64,000 nucleotides of DNA from Tragulus kanchil (GCA_022376925.1 JAIOJX010000002.1:135604831-135668830); one strand, 5' to 3'; shown: positions 36,795 through 48,261, numbered from the stretch's first letter. The notes: generated by a model from the sequence alone, not told the origin. Translations and numbers: made by a program.

Positions 36795-37274
36795 CAGTGG
36801 TTTTCATAGTTTGCCTGAGGACACCTGAAAGGCTTCCTGAAGCTCTCAAAGTTAAAACTGTTTTCATAATAATAGTGACACTTTGTCTAGTCCACTTATT
36901 CTCTCATGAGTGTATAGTGGAGTTTTCTAGAGGGTACGTAACGTGCAAATCACAACCAGTTGGTTGTGGAAGTGGATGTGAGAATCTAGCTGCTTTCTGT
37001 TCAGCCAGACATTCAAGGGATTTGCAGAAATGTAAAACAATGCAGACTTTTTCTGGTTTATTTTGGAAAATAGTTATTTTTCCCCCCAAAAAAAACCAAA
37101 CATTTATTTCAATATTTGAAGAATTTTCTTATGAGTTAATATTTTGAAGATTTCTTGACTTTTCTAGCATGATAAATATCTATAGATGTAGCCCGCATAA
37201 ATGACAGATTTTTGGTGTTCTAGATTTTTTAAATTATAAAGGGTTCTTGGACGAAAAAGTTTTGAGAATGGCTG
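36795..37274 (+). mobile_element. Duplicate-block copy of the hAT element at 35742
   Basis: Identical apart from the edges, 1053 bp downstream, with the same TCCTATTG/TCCTATAG flanks. Confidence 0.85.
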
Positions 37275-37407
37275 TCCTATAGTAACAAACCTAACAACAG
37301 AAACTGATTCAATTTGTTCTTTGCATAAATTTTCCAAATTTAATTTTTTCTCTGTGTCATATCTTTGTAAATGGTGTACCACTCTCTACTCAAATTTCAG
37401 GCCAGAA

Positions 37408-39692
37408 ACCTGGGGTTCATCTCCATTTTTACCTAAATGGTAATCGTAGTCACTAACGTTTTTTGAGTACTACCCATGTGCCAAGTACAGTTTTTATTAA
37501 TAATTCCTTACATCTCTTGTCACATTGAAGCCTCACGAAAACCCTGTGAGCGTAGGTATTAATATTTAACTTTAGTTTTACAGATGAAGAAAAAGGTCCA
37601 GCAGGAATAAGTACCTTGCCCGTGGTCATGTAGCTAGTGAGTTGCAGAGCCAGTTTGAACCCAGTCTTCTGAATCTGTTCTTCTTTGTTCTGTAACAGTT
37701 TATGTAGGATCCATATATAATTTGAGGGGATTTTATTTACATACTCCTTGTAAAGTCATCTGGGCCGGGTGCTTTTTGGAGAGGGCAGTCTTGCATGATC
37801 TTTCACTGTCCTCTGTGGTTCCTATACCACAGGACCTTCTCCTCCACTGGGAGCTCATTTTGGTAAACTATATTTTATAGAGCAGAACCTGGAAAACTCT
37901 AGCCTGCGGGCCACATCTGGCCCACGGCCTGTTTTTTATGTGAAGTCTTGTTGGAAGACAGGTGTATCCATTCGTTGACGTGCCGTCTGTAGCTGTTTTT
38001 TATGTCGAGTAATTGCAACAGAGACCCTGTGGCCGGGAGAGCCTAGCGTGTTTACTCTCTGGCCCTCTACAGGACCGTCTGCCAAACCATGTAGAAGAAC
38101 ATTTAGCTGGCTTCTCTGGTTTAGTGGTGTACATTATACGTAGTATCTTATGGTTACAGAATCTCTACGTATGAAATGATATGTTTTTCCCCCAGGATTT
38201 TTCTTTTATTTCCCCCACTATTTGGAACTTCTAAAACTTTGTCTTGTGTATTAGTTATGGTGTTAATGTTGGTATTCCATCTTATGCTGTGCCCTGCAAT
38301 TTGAATAGCATTTGATTTAGAGATAAATGTTTCTTAAAAGTGTGCTAGTTTTAAAAAAATGTAGTATACATGGTAGTATTTATCAAACCATCTGATCCTG
38401 ATGGAAGATTTTATTACTCCGTTTCTTCTGTGCTACTTAGTCTCTTTTCTGCCTCTTCTGCAATCAGTGTTAAGTAATTCCCTCTTCCACTTCTTTCTAA
38501 TTATTTATAAGTTGAGCCTAAAGAAATATCTTAACTTTAGAAAATCATTTTAACCCCTGGGGTTCATCTCCATTTTACCTAAATGGTAATCGTAGTCACT
38601 AACGTTTTTGAGTACTACCCATGTGCCAAGTACAGTTTTATTAATAATTCCTTACATCTCTTGTCACATTGAAGCCTCACGAANACCCTGTGAGCGTAGG
38701 TATTAATATTTAACTTTAGTTTTACAGATGAAGAAAAAGGTCCAGCAGGAATAAGTACCTTGCCCGTGGTCATGTAGCTAGTGAGTTGCAGAGCCAGTTT
38801 GAACCCAGTCTTCTGAATCTGTTCTTCTTTGTTCTGTAACAGTTTATGTAGGATCCATATATAATTTGAGGGGATTTTATTTACATACTCCTTGTAAAGT
38901 CATCTGGGCCGGGTGCTTTTTGGAGAGGGCAGTCTTGCATGATCTTTCACTGTCCTCTGTGGTTCCTATACCACAGGACCTTCTCCTCCACTGGGAGCTC
39001 ATTTTGGTAAACTATATTTTATAGAGCAGAACCTGGAAAACTCTAGCCTGCGGGCCACATCTGGCCCACGGCCTGTTTTTTATGTGAAGTCTTGTTGGAA
39101 GACAGGTGTATCCATTCGTTGACGTGCCGTCTGTAGCTGTTTTTTATGTCGAGTAATTGCAACAGAGACCCTGTGGCCGGGAGAGCCTAGCGTGTTTACT
39201 CTCTGGCCCTCTACAGGACCGTCTGCCAAACCATGTAGAAGAACATTTAGCTGGCTTCTCTGGTTTAGTGGTGTACATTATACGTAGTATCTTATGGTTA
39301 CAGAATCTCTACGTATGAAATGATATGTTTTTCCCCCAGGATTTTTCTTTTATTTCCCCCACTATTTGGAACTTCTAAAACTTTGTCTTGTGTATTAGTT
39401 ATGGTGTTAATGTTGGTATTCCATCTTATGCTGTGCCCTGCAATTTGAATAGCATTTGATTTAGAGATAAATGTTTCTTAAAAGTGTGCTAGTTTTAAAA
39501 AAATGTAGTATACATGGTAGTATTTATCAAACCATCTGATCCTGATGGAAGATTTTATTACTCCGTTTCTTCTGTGCTACTTAGTCTCTTTTCTGCCTCT
39601 TCTGCAATCAGTGTTAAGTAATTCCCTCTTCCACTTCTTTCTAATTATTTATAAGTTGAGCCTAAAGAAATATCTTAACTTTAGAAAATCAT
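37408..39692. repeat. Head-to-tail duplicate 37408-38556 / 38557-39692
   Basis: The offset is 1147 bp, shrinking to 1144. Three homopolymer losses and the only ambiguous base of the window (n at 38684) lie in the first ~130 bp of the second copy. Confidence 0.95.
37885..38090 (+). mobile_element. hAT-type non-autonomous transposon (MER-like) fragment
   Basis: CTGGAAAACTCTAGCCTGCGGG, CCACATCTGGCCCACGGCCTG, GGAAGACAGGTGTATCCATTCG, GCAACAGAGACCCTG and TTACTCTCTGGCCCTCTACAGG follow a widespread mammalian hAT-derived repeat (AACTACGGCCCGCGGGCC… in its consensus). Duplicated at 39029-39234. Confidence 0.75.
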
Positions 39693-40451
39693 CCTATTTT
39701 TTTCCAGTTTCTTTTTTAAAAAATCAGGTTATAATTGGTAGTTTACGTTTTTCTTAGTCATGCCTTGGATTTGTTGGTTTACTTATTTGCATTTCAAATA
39801 TGTTTATTGAATCGACAGTGTAAAATATTTTAGAGTAACTGTAAAATTATAGCCTATATAGTTTATAGTCCTTTAAAATATTTCTATCACATATTTATTC
39901 AAATCTTTATTTCCTATGAATTCACATTTAGTTATTGATTTTGACTTTTATCTCTTTTTTTTGATTTTTACTTTCATCTTTGCTGATTTCTTTTTCCTGC
40001 TTTCCTTTGTTGAATTTTAACTTGAGTTGGTTGCTTCACATTCTCATTCATTGGTTTAGCCATGTCTTAAAATTTATTATGTGTATTGTTTTCATGAGTT
40101 TTTTCTTGATAACTACAGTTTTGGTATGTATTTCCTCTTCAACTCAAAATTTATTTGAGGGAGAAAGTTTCAGTAGCTAATTCTAGTGATTACATTGTAA
40201 TCCAGAAATGTTATCTGTATTATTCCTACTTTTTGTAATTTATTGATGTTGTCTTTAGTGCTGAATGGTGTGCGTGCGCACTTTGTATTTCATGAGTAAC
40301 TGTCAAAAAAGCTGGTACCTGATTTCAGTATATGATTTTGCTTTTTTTTTTTTTCTGTTTTTCTTTTCTGTCTCTACTTGATTCATGTTTTTGATACTAA
40401 TATATGGTATATAAAGGTTCTTAGCCGGTTACTTCTTTTTAGTTGGTATCT

Positions 40452-40778
40452 GGTTTTTTTTTTTTTTCTTTTAAGATTTATTTATTTATTTTGGGCGGGT
40501 GTCAGGTTGGGGAGGGAGGGGAGTGGGCGAGCCACTTCTGTTGGTCATTTCTCTATTTTCATCCATCTTTGTTCTTTGGCCCGTGTGGGCCTCCCATTGC
40601 GGTTGCATCTGTTGTCTCAGCACTGGCTCAGCATGCGCTCCACAGCTCCGGCTCGGTAATTGGACACATTGGTCCAGCCGCTCCGCGGCACGTGGGATCT
40701 TCCCAGGCCAGGGATCGAACCAACGCCCCTTGCACTACAAGGTGGTGTCCCTACCCACTGGACCACCAGGGGAAGCCC
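40452..40778 (-). mobile_element. Young CHR-like SINE, long-tail form, minus strand
   Basis: Tail TTATTTATTTATTTTGGGCGGG, then the family body in reverse, ending GGGGAAGCCC. The 12-bp target duplication TAGTTGGTATCT lies at 40440-40451 and 40779-40790. Confidence 0.93.
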
Positions 40779-42220
40779 TAGTTGGTATCTTTTTTATCAA
40801 TATGTAAAATCTTTGTAATGCTTTCTTTTTGAATTTTAAGTCTGGTTTCACTTAAATTTTGTTAGCGTTTCTTGTTAGTATATCTGTGTCTGTACTTTTT
40901 TCCACTAATTTTCCTGCATTAGTTTTGTTTCAGGAGCGATTTTTTTCCAAAGTATATTCCTTTTGTTTTTTCTCTTCTTAACCTTTCTTATGGTCTTTTA
41001 TTAACTAGTTAATTTAACCATTCACATTTTTGTTGTGATTATAGACACTTTGAGACTTATGCTTGGCATGTCATTTTGTATTTCATGTTGAGCACAACTT
41101 AGAAATAATTCTCTTTATTGCATTTTCTGTGTATTGACTGGATTGTTCTGTCATTTTCCCCGCTTTATGTGGTTTAGATATTTATTGACATAATTAGTCT
41201 AAATTTTAACTACACATTAACAGTAGCCAGAATTACTCAGTGTTTCTGTCTGTTACCCAGCAGCTCAACCTGTGCCCTGACACACCTGCCTGCACTGTTA
41301 GCTAATCCTCTATCCTTAGCACCTCCCCTCATGGTTATTTTTGAGATTTTACCTCACATTATTTAGTTTTATAATCCATAGTTACATCTCTCAATGTTTT
41401 TACTGGTGTCACTGAAGTTTTATGGCCCTAGAAACTAGGATCTGTCCGTATTTCAGCCTCATTTTCTCTGTGGCACTTTACTGATGAGAAATACAGGAGT
41501 TCTTTGACCTTTTGAGGTAAGTGTGGGGTTGCTGGGTAACCAGTGTAAATACTGTTTCTGCATTCATAGCCACTCCTCAAGTAGCATTCGGGTTCTTATA
41601 CGCATCTTCATGTAGGGTGTCTTCTGATTTCCTGAGTATATTAAAGAACGCTTTCTTATTCCTGTCTCACATAAATAGCATCTTATTTAGGTATTAAATT
41701 GTTGTCAGTGTTTTCCCTTTAGTAATAAAGTGGTGGACAAACTCTCATTTTAGCAGTGGGTTACTGTATCACTTTAAGGTTGCTTCAATTGCTAGAGACC
41801 ATACTGAGCTCAATACCAGGCATGTCAAAGCTGAGTTAGAGATTTTATGTGCCTTAAAATATCATAGGTACATATATTTGATCCTCTTGGTTTCAAAGAT
41901 ACTTCAGCATATTCTAGTTCCTTATTTTCCTCATGACAAAGGACTATACATTGTTCTTACATTCTGGGAGCATTTAACTTGTCTAGTAGGCAAAATTTTC
42001 ATACATAAAGTAATTAGACCTGGAATACACTGGGCGTAAATTGTTAATCAGAGGCTTTTCACTCATCAAGAGTAGAAAGACTTCCAAGCAATAGTTGAAA
42101 ATGTTTGTATTCTTTCAGTATAATATCTCCTAACTACAGTTTTTTGTATTTTAGAAAAATCAAAGTCAGATTTTTTTTTTTAAATAAGAGATCAAGATCG
42201 GATATTAAGAAGTATCAAGG

Positions 42221-42476
42221 GGAGCTTCCCTGGTGGTCCAGTGGGTAAGGACACCACCCTGCAGTGCAAGGGGCACTGGTTTGATCCCTGGCCAAGGAAG
42301 ATCACACGTGCCACAGAACAGCTGGACAGATGTGTCCAACTACCGAGCCAGAGCTCTGGAGCACGTGCACCCAGAGCCTGTGCACTGCAGCGAGAGAGGC
42401 CACTGTGATGGGAGGCCCACACAGGCCAAAAGAAAAAAGATGGATGGAAAGACCAATAGAAGTGGCCAAAAAAAAA
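42221..42476 (+). mobile_element. Young CHR-like SINE, short form, partly degraded copy
   Basis: It starts GGAGCTTCCCTGGTGGTCC and ends AGAAGTGGCC plus A. The body lacks part of the ATGGATGAAAATGAATAAATG stretch that its partner at 43292 keeps. It lies in the last 300 bp of a first-copy block, where other blocks also degrade. Confidence 0.88.
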
Positions 42477-43291
42477 AGGATTGGAGGCTTCCCTGGTAGC
42501 TCATTGGTGAAGAGTTCGCCTGCCACGGCAGGAAATGATGAGAAATACAGGAGTTCTTTGACCTTTGAGTCGTTTTTTTGATTGGAGGTAAGTGTGGGGT
42601 TGCTGGGTAACCAGTGTAAATACTGTTTCTGCATTCATAGCCACTCCTCAAGTAGCATTCGGGTTCTTATACGCATCTTCATGTAGGGTGTCTTCTGATT
42701 TCCTGAGTATATTAAAGAACGCTTTCTTATTCCTGTCTCACATAAATAGCATCTTATTTAGGTATTAAATTGTTGTCAGTGTTTTCCCTTTAGTAATAAA
42801 GTGGTGGACAAACTCTCATTTTAGCAGTGGGTTACTGTATCACTTTAAGGTTGCTTCAATTGCTAGAGACCATACTGAGCTCAATACCAGGCATGTCAAA
42901 GCTGAGTTAGAGATTTTATGTGCCTTAAAATATCATAGGTACATATATTTGATCCTCTTGGTTTCAAAGATACTTCAGCATATTCTAGTTCCTTATTTTC
43001 CTCATGACAAAGGACTATACATTGTTCTTACATTCTGGGAGCATTTAACTTGTCTAGTAGGCAAAATTTTCATACATAAAGTAATTAGACCTGGAATACA
43101 CTGGGCGTAAATTGTTAATCAGAGGCTTTTCACTCATCAAGAGTAGAAAGACTTCCAAGCAATAGTTGAAAATGTTTGTATTCTTTCAGTATAATATCTC
43201 CTAACTACAGTTTTTTGTATTTTAGAAAAATCAAAGTCAGATTTTTTTTTTTAAATAAGAGATCAAGATCGGATATTAAGAAGTATCAAGG

Positions 43292-43563
43292 GGAGCTTCC
43301 CTGGTGGTCCAGTGGGTAAGGACACCACCCTGCAGTGCAAGGGGCACTGGTTTGATCCCTGGCCAAGGAAGATCACACGTGCCACAGAACAGCTGGACTG
43401 ATGTGTCCAACTACCAAGCCAGAGCTCTGGAGCACGTGCACCCAGAGCCGGTGTTCTACAGCGAGAGAGGCCACTGTGATGGGAGGCCCACACAGGCCAA
43501 AAGAACAAAGATGGATGAAAATGAATAAATGAAAGACCAATAAAAGTGGCCAAAAAAAAAAAA
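43292..43563 (+). mobile_element. Duplicate-block copy of the SINE at 42221 (more complete)
   Basis: It has the same left flank (GAAGTATCAAGG) and the full family tail region. It differs from the first copy at several body positions (GACTGATG against GACAGATG; GCCGGTGTTCTACAG against GCCTGTGCACTGCAG). It abuts a CHR-2 element on its right. Confidence 0.9.
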
Positions 43564-43569
43564 GTATTG

Positions 43570-43870
43570 GAGGCTTCCCTGGTAGCTCATTGGTGAAGAG
43601 TTCGCCTGCCAAGGCAGGAAATGTGGGTTCTATCCCTGATCTGGGAAGATCCCACATGCGGAGCAACTAAGCCTGTGAGCCACTACTATTGAGCCCATGT
43701 GCTGCAGCTATTGAAGCCTGTGTACCCTAGAGCCTGAGTTCCACAAGAGAAGTCACTGCAGCAAAAAGCCTGCTCACCTCAACTAGAAAGTGGCCCCCAC
43801 TCCCTGCCACTAGAGAAGAGCCTGCAGCAGCAATGAAAACCCAGAATAACCAACAATTTTAAAAAATTTA
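43570..43870 (+). mobile_element. CHR-2 type SINE, old
   Basis: GGCTTCCCTGGTAGCTCATTGG, CGCCTGCCAAGGCAGG, CCTGATCTGGGAAGATCCCAC, GAGCAACTAAGCC, then repeated GAGCC/CTGCAG units ending in AACCCAGAATAACCAAC. This is the general Cetartiodactyla CHR-2 structure with many substitutions. It directly follows a young SINE. A truncated image of its head is at 42485-42535. Confidence 0.85.
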
Positions 43871-44096
43871 GAAAAAAGATGTTTTAAAAAACAGAAGTAT
43901 CAGTATTTAATCTGGGATTGTACATATCTCTAAACAACGAAACTTTGTAAAAATAAAAAGTAAAAGAAAAAAAAAGGTATCAGCATTAGTGACATAGATT
44001 AAGAGAAAGAAGGCAATAGTGAGACTAGACTTTTGAATGAGGGCTTGTAAAAGGAAGTTGGGTGCCTTGGAAATAATCTAAGTAACCAATATTTTT

Positions 44097-44457
44097 TAAA
44101 ATTCATTTATTTATTTGTTTTATTTGTTTATTTTTGGCTATTTGGGTTTTTCACTGCTGCTGCAGGCTCTTCTCTAGTTGTAGGGAGTGGGGGCTACTCT
44201 CTAGTTGTGGTGAGCAGGTTCTTGTTACAGTGACTTCTCTTGTGGAATTCGGGCTCTAGGGCACACGGGCTTCAGTAGTTGGGGACCACGGGCTCCATAG
44301 TTGCGGCTCCGAGGCTCTAGAGCACAGGCTCCATAGTTGTGGCTCATGGAACGCTTCGTTGTTCCACAGCATGTGTTATCTTCCCAGATCTGGTATCAAG
44401 CTTATGTCTCCTGCGTTGGCAGGTGAACTCTTCACCACTGAGCTACCAGGGAAGCCC
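44097..44457 (-). mobile_element. CHR-2 type SINE, minus strand, near full length
   Basis: ATTTATTTATTTG tail, TTTTTGGCTATTTGGGTTTTTC, CTCTTCTCTAGTTGTAGGGAG, AGTTGCGGCTCCGAGGC and ACCACTGAGCTACCAGGGAAGCCC at its head. Flanking GTAACCAATATTTT at both ends (near 44080 and 44459) is a clear target-site duplication. Confidence 0.88.
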
Positions 44458-45188
44458 AGTAACCAATATTTTATCACAGAATCATATACACTGTAGGCAT
44501 TTGATAATTTTTTTTATTTGGGCTACAGTATTAGCTTCTGTTTACTGAGTGTTTACATTGTGCTGGGTACTACAATAACACTGTCTATATCATATAGGCA
44601 AGAAAAAAGAGAAGTAACCCAGCTACTGAGAAGTGGGCTATTTTAATTTCAGGCCTGCAGCTCTTAACTCTTAAAGTTTTCTGAGTGTCCTTACCAGTCA
44701 CTGTATTTATTTGACAGTAGCATCTGTGAAGATGCGTCAAAGTCTCACAACATTAAATTGCCACAGGAGAATAAAATGGTCTTGTTCCAGTCATTTAAAA
44801 AAAACACTATTGTTCAGGCATACCTCAATAAAGTGAATATTGCAATGGAGTCTAAATTTTGGTTTCCCAGTGATTAAAAGTTATGCTTCCACTCCCTGCC
44901 ACTAGAGAAGAGCCTGCAGCAGCAATGAAAACCCAGAATAACCAACAATTTTAAAAAATTTAGAAAAAAGATGTTTTAAAAAACAGAAGTATCAGTATTT
45001 AATCTGGGATTGTACATATCTCTAAACAACGAAACTTTGTAAAAATAAAAAGTAAAAGAAAAAAAAAGGTATCAGCATTAGTGACATAGATTAAGAGAAA
45101 GAAGGCAATAGTGAGACTAGACTTTTGAATGAGGGCTTGTAAAAGGAAGTTGGGTGCCTTGGAAATAATCTAAGTAACCAATATTTTT

Positions 45189-45549
45189 TAAAATTCATTT
45201 ATTTATTTGTTTTATTTGTTTATTTTTGGCTATTTGGGTTTTTCACTGCTGCTGCAGGCTCTTCTCTAGTTGTAGGGAGTGGGGGCTACTCTCTAGTTGT
45301 GGTGAGCAGGTTCTTGTTACAGTGACTTCTCTTGTGGAATTCGGGCTCTAGGGCACACGGGCTTCAGTAGTTGGGGACCACGGGCTCCATAGTTGCGGCT
45401 CCGAGGCTCTAGAGCACAGGCTCCATAGTTGTGGCTCATGGAACGCTTCGTTGTTCCACAGCATGTGTTATCTTCCCAGATCTGGTATCAAGCTTATGTC
45501 TCCTGCGTTGGCAGGTGAACTCTTCACCACTGAGCTACCAGGGAAGCCC
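45189..45549 (-). mobile_element. Duplicate-block copy of the CHR-2 SINE at 44097
   Basis: Identical, 1092 bp downstream, with the same GTAACCAATATTTT flanks. Confidence 0.88.
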
Positions 45550-45907
45550 AGTAACCAATATTTTATCACAGAATCATATACACTGTAGGCATTTGATAAT
45601 TTTTTTTATTTGGGCTACAGTATTAGCTTCTGTTTACTGAGTGTTTACATTGTGCTGGGTACTACAATAACACTGTCTATATCATATAGGCAAGAAAAAA
45701 GAGAAGTAACCCAGCTACTGAGAAGTGGGCTATTTTAATTTCAGGCCTGCAGCTCTTAACTCTTAAAGTTTTCTGAGTGTCCTTACCAGTCACTGTATTT
45801 ATTTGACAGTAGCATCTGTGAAGATGCGTCAAAGTCTCACAACATTAAATTGCCACAGGAGAATAAAATGGTCTTGTTCCAGTCATTTAAAAAAAAAACA
45901 CTATGTT

Positions 45908-46660
45908 CAGGCATACCTCAGCAATATTATAGATTTCATTCCAGGCCACTGCAATAAAGTGAATATTGCAATGGAGTCATGAATTTTTTGGTTTCCCAGT
46001 GATTAAAAAGTTATGCTTGGGGCTGCCTGGTGGTCCAGTGGATAAGGACACCACCTTGCAGTGCAAGGGGTGCCGGTTCAATCCCTGGCCTGGGAAGATT
46101 CCATGTGCCGCGGAGCGGCTGGACCAGTGTGTCCAACTACTGCGCCGGAGCTCTGGAGCGCATGCGCCCAGAGCCAGTGCTCTGCAGCGAGAGAGGCCAC
46201 TGTGATGGGAGGCCCACACGGGTCAAAGAACAAAGATAAATAGATGAAAGACCAATAGAAGTGCCCCCCCCCCCCCAAAAAATAGTTATGCTTACACTAC
46301 TATCCTGTGGTCTAGACAGTATTCAGTAGTAGTATGTCTTACATAATTTGTGTAGATAATTTAAAAATAATTTATTGCTGAAAAATGCTAACTATTAGCT
46401 GAGCCTTTGCAGGTCCTAATCTTTTTGCCACACATCGGAGATCACCAATCATGGTTCCTCATAACAAATATAAGAATAAAAACATTTGAAATACTGTGAG
46501 AATTACCAAAATGTGAAACAGATGCACAAAGTGAGCAGATGCTCTTGGGGAAAAATGCCACCGATAGACCTGCTTTGATCCAAGGTTGCCACAAGCCTTC
46601 GATTTATAAAACACACAGTGTCTTCGAAGTGCAATAGAACAAAGCATGGTAAACCAGAGC
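45908..46660 (+). mobile_element. Tigger1-type DNA transposon, internally deleted and split by a SINE
   Basis: The left end is CAGGCATACCTCAGCAATATT, followed by GCAATAAAGTGAATATTGCAATG and TTTTTTGGTTTCCCAGTG. The right part has GAGAATTACCAAAATGTGAAAC, AAAATGCCACCGATAGACCTGC and GAAGTGCAATAGAACAAAGC, matching Tigger1 termini. The transposase middle is missing. The young SINE at 46019 interrupts it. A truncated image of the left end is at 44817-44889. Confidence 0.85.
46019..46283 (+). mobile_element. Young CHR-like SINE nested in a Tigger element
   Basis: Head GGGGCTGCCTGGTGGTCC and the family body, then AGAAGTG, a run of about 15 C and a short A run. The 10-bp target duplication AGTTATGCTT (46009-46018, 46284-46293) is part of the surrounding Tigger sequence, so the SINE is younger than the Tigger. 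Confidence 0.93.
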
Positions 46661-46689
46661 GTGCCTACCTAGCCTTGTGCGTGTTGCTC

Positions 46690-46865
46690 TGTAAGCATGA
46701 ACATATTTAACCCTGGGGTAGCTCTACAAGGGGTGGATGTCAGCCTGTTTCACAGAGGAGACCACAGGCATAGGTTTGTGCAGCTTGTCCAGAGACACAG
46801 AGCTTATTAAAGGCAGAGCATGGATTGAAACCTGACTCCATCTGGCACCAAAAGTTCAGGGACTG
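46690..46865 (-). mobile_element. MIR SINE
   Basis: TTTCACAGAGGAGACCACAGGC, GCAGCTTGTCCAGAGACACAGAGC and GGCAGAGCATGGATTGAAACC follow the MIR core in reverse. Confidence 0.7.
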
Positions 46866-47669
46866 TGCTTCCTCTGTAGTTTCAGAGATGGGGTGTGTTT
46901 TCACTGGGTTAGAGTACTTCCGTCTATTTCATCTCTTACAGGAGGCCAGAAATCCACTGTAGTTTCTGACTGTTGGTACAAGTAGACAGATTTCTACTGT
47001 CTCAGATTTGCTTAACCCAGGGTCTTCAGGTTATGTCTCTAGGTTGGGTTGGTCTCACAGATTTCATCCTGTGATCTTTGTATTTTGTCCCTATTCCGAA
47101 TTTGTCTTACTTGATTCAGACTGTAACATTTTGATTAAAAAAAAAAACAGTGTTGACTTTGTCTTTTTTGTAAGGGAACTAGCAAGATTGTTTTCTACCC
47201 TTACTTCTGTGTTGTCTTTCAGAGATGAAAACTGGGGACAAAACACATTAAAAAATGAGGCAGATGCAGAGCAGTCACCCTGGAACAGAGGACTCCTTGG
47301 GGACTGCCAAAGCTTGCTGGGCTGCCTCTGTCTTTTTAGTTACTGCGAGTTCCAGAGTGCTGTGGTCGGTGCTTGTTCTCTGATGAGAGAGAGCGTGGGA
47401 AGGAGGTGTGTGCTGAGCTGTGGTCCAGGACAGGGCGTGTTGCTGGGGGTCAGGTCCCTCGTCGGAGAGGTAGTTAGCAGGAGTCAGCTCTGACGCTTCG
47501 CAGTGACCCTTCCCGAGCACCTGGAGCCCGTGGATAAGGACCTCCCCACGCAGACAGCTGCTGTTCCTTTAGGACGGTTCTCCTTGGGGCCTTTGTGCTT
47601 AGATAGCTTGCAATGGAGGTACACTTCCCTGGCTAATCTTTTCCACCCCTTTTCTTTTGTTGGGATTAG

Positions 47670-48062
47670 TGCCAGAACAGATAAAGCCCAGTGTAAGCCA
47701 GCCTCAGCCCGCCAGCTCTAGTAACGGCACTTCCACAGCAACCAGCACTGATAATAATGCCAAGCGAGCCACGGCCAGCAGCCCGCAGCCGCCGCCGCAG
47801 CCGCAGCCGCAACAGCCTCAGCAGCCGCCGCAGCCACAGCCGCAGCCACCACAGGCCTTGCCTCGGTATCCCCGCGAAGTACCGCCTCGATTTCGCCACC
47901 AGGAACATAAGCAGCTTCTAAAGAGGGGTCAGCATTTTCCTGTCATAGCAGCAAACCTGGGATCTGCTGTTAAAGTGTTAAGCAGCCAGTCAGAAAGCAG
48001 TGCTTTAACAAACCAACAGCCACAAAATAACGGAGAGGTGCAGATCAGCACAAACCAGTCAG
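47670..48062 (+). CDS. TNRC6A: TNRC6A coding exon with Pro/Gln tract and conserved N-terminal box
   Basis: The acceptor is GGGATTAG| and the donor TCAG|GTGAGA. The exon is 393 bp, with phase 1 at both ends. It encodes about 131 residues: [14 protein letters not shown], a Ser/Thr/Asn-rich stretch ([18 protein letters not shown]), a Pro/Gln tract of about 30 residues, then [19 protein letters not shown], the [19 protein letters not shown] block, and a Gln/Asn-rich end ([11 protein letters not shown]). The PREVPPRFR...LLKRGQ box is shared by TNRC6 paralogues, while [10 protein letters not shown] and [13 protein letters not shown] are specific to TNRC6A. In human the tract is mainly poly-Gln (CAG-rich, the source of the gene name); here CCG and CAG alternate, giving PQ and PPQ units. 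The exon lies N-terminal to the Argonaute-binding GW repeats. It is single copy in the window. Confidence 0.95.
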
Positions 48063-48261
48063 GTGAGAGAAGGCATTTCTTACGAGACGCCCAACTATCA
48101 TCATGAGCAGTGTAGCAGGGTTATAAACGCCTGCCTGTTTGGTGATGTCTTTGTATCCATCGATATCTGGTTTGTAAAGTGCGAATTCTGTACAGGAAGG
48201 TATGGGCAGGGAGTCTTACGATGTTTCCTGTAAGTTAACTATTGCTCTCCTTCCAGATCTT

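Larger units (their letters stand above)
35659..37748. repeat. Head-to-tail duplicate 35659-36711 / 36712-37748
   Basis: The offset is 1053 bp. It contains a whole hAT element with its 8-bp target duplications. The last ~24 bp of the first copy (after ACTCC) differ from the second. Confidence 0.94.
41482..43623. repeat. Head-to-tail duplicate 41482-42535 / 42536-43623
   Basis: The offset is 1054 bp. A ~20-bp insertion lies near the start of the second copy (42563-42590). The SINE in the last 300 bp of the first copy differs from the second copy at several bases and lacks ~20 bp, while the flanks are identical. Confidence 0.93.
43798..46018. repeat. Head-to-tail duplicate 43798-44889 / 44890-46018
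   Basis: The offset is 1092 bp. The first copy's last 75 bp are compacted: about 37 bp of Tigger sequence present at 45920-45956 are missing, and two homopolymers are shorter. Confidence 0.94.
12080..47669 (+). other. TNRC6A: TNRC6A intron between microexon and Pro/Gln exon
   Basis: The donor is GTACGT and the acceptor GGGATTAG. The apparent length of 35.6 kb is inflated by about 13 duplicated blocks, so the real intron is probably nearer 21 kb. It contains the candidate cassette exon. Stretches where I recognise nothing beyond AT-rich intron are about 16205-16900, 17180-18040, 24620-25440, 30070-32200, 39240-40450, 40790-41480, 41490-42215 and 46870-47660. Confidence 0.75.

Noticed and set aside
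47133..47270. Possible extra exon after AAAAAAAAAACAG near 47147
   Set aside because: It lacks a pyrimidine tract, has no matching in-phase donor, and finds no counterpart in the known TNRC6A protein.
47008..47493. 161-codon open frame just upstream of the Pro/Gln exon
   Set aside because: It is intronic, has no family resemblance, shows no codon or splice support, and ends before the real exon. Chance open frame.
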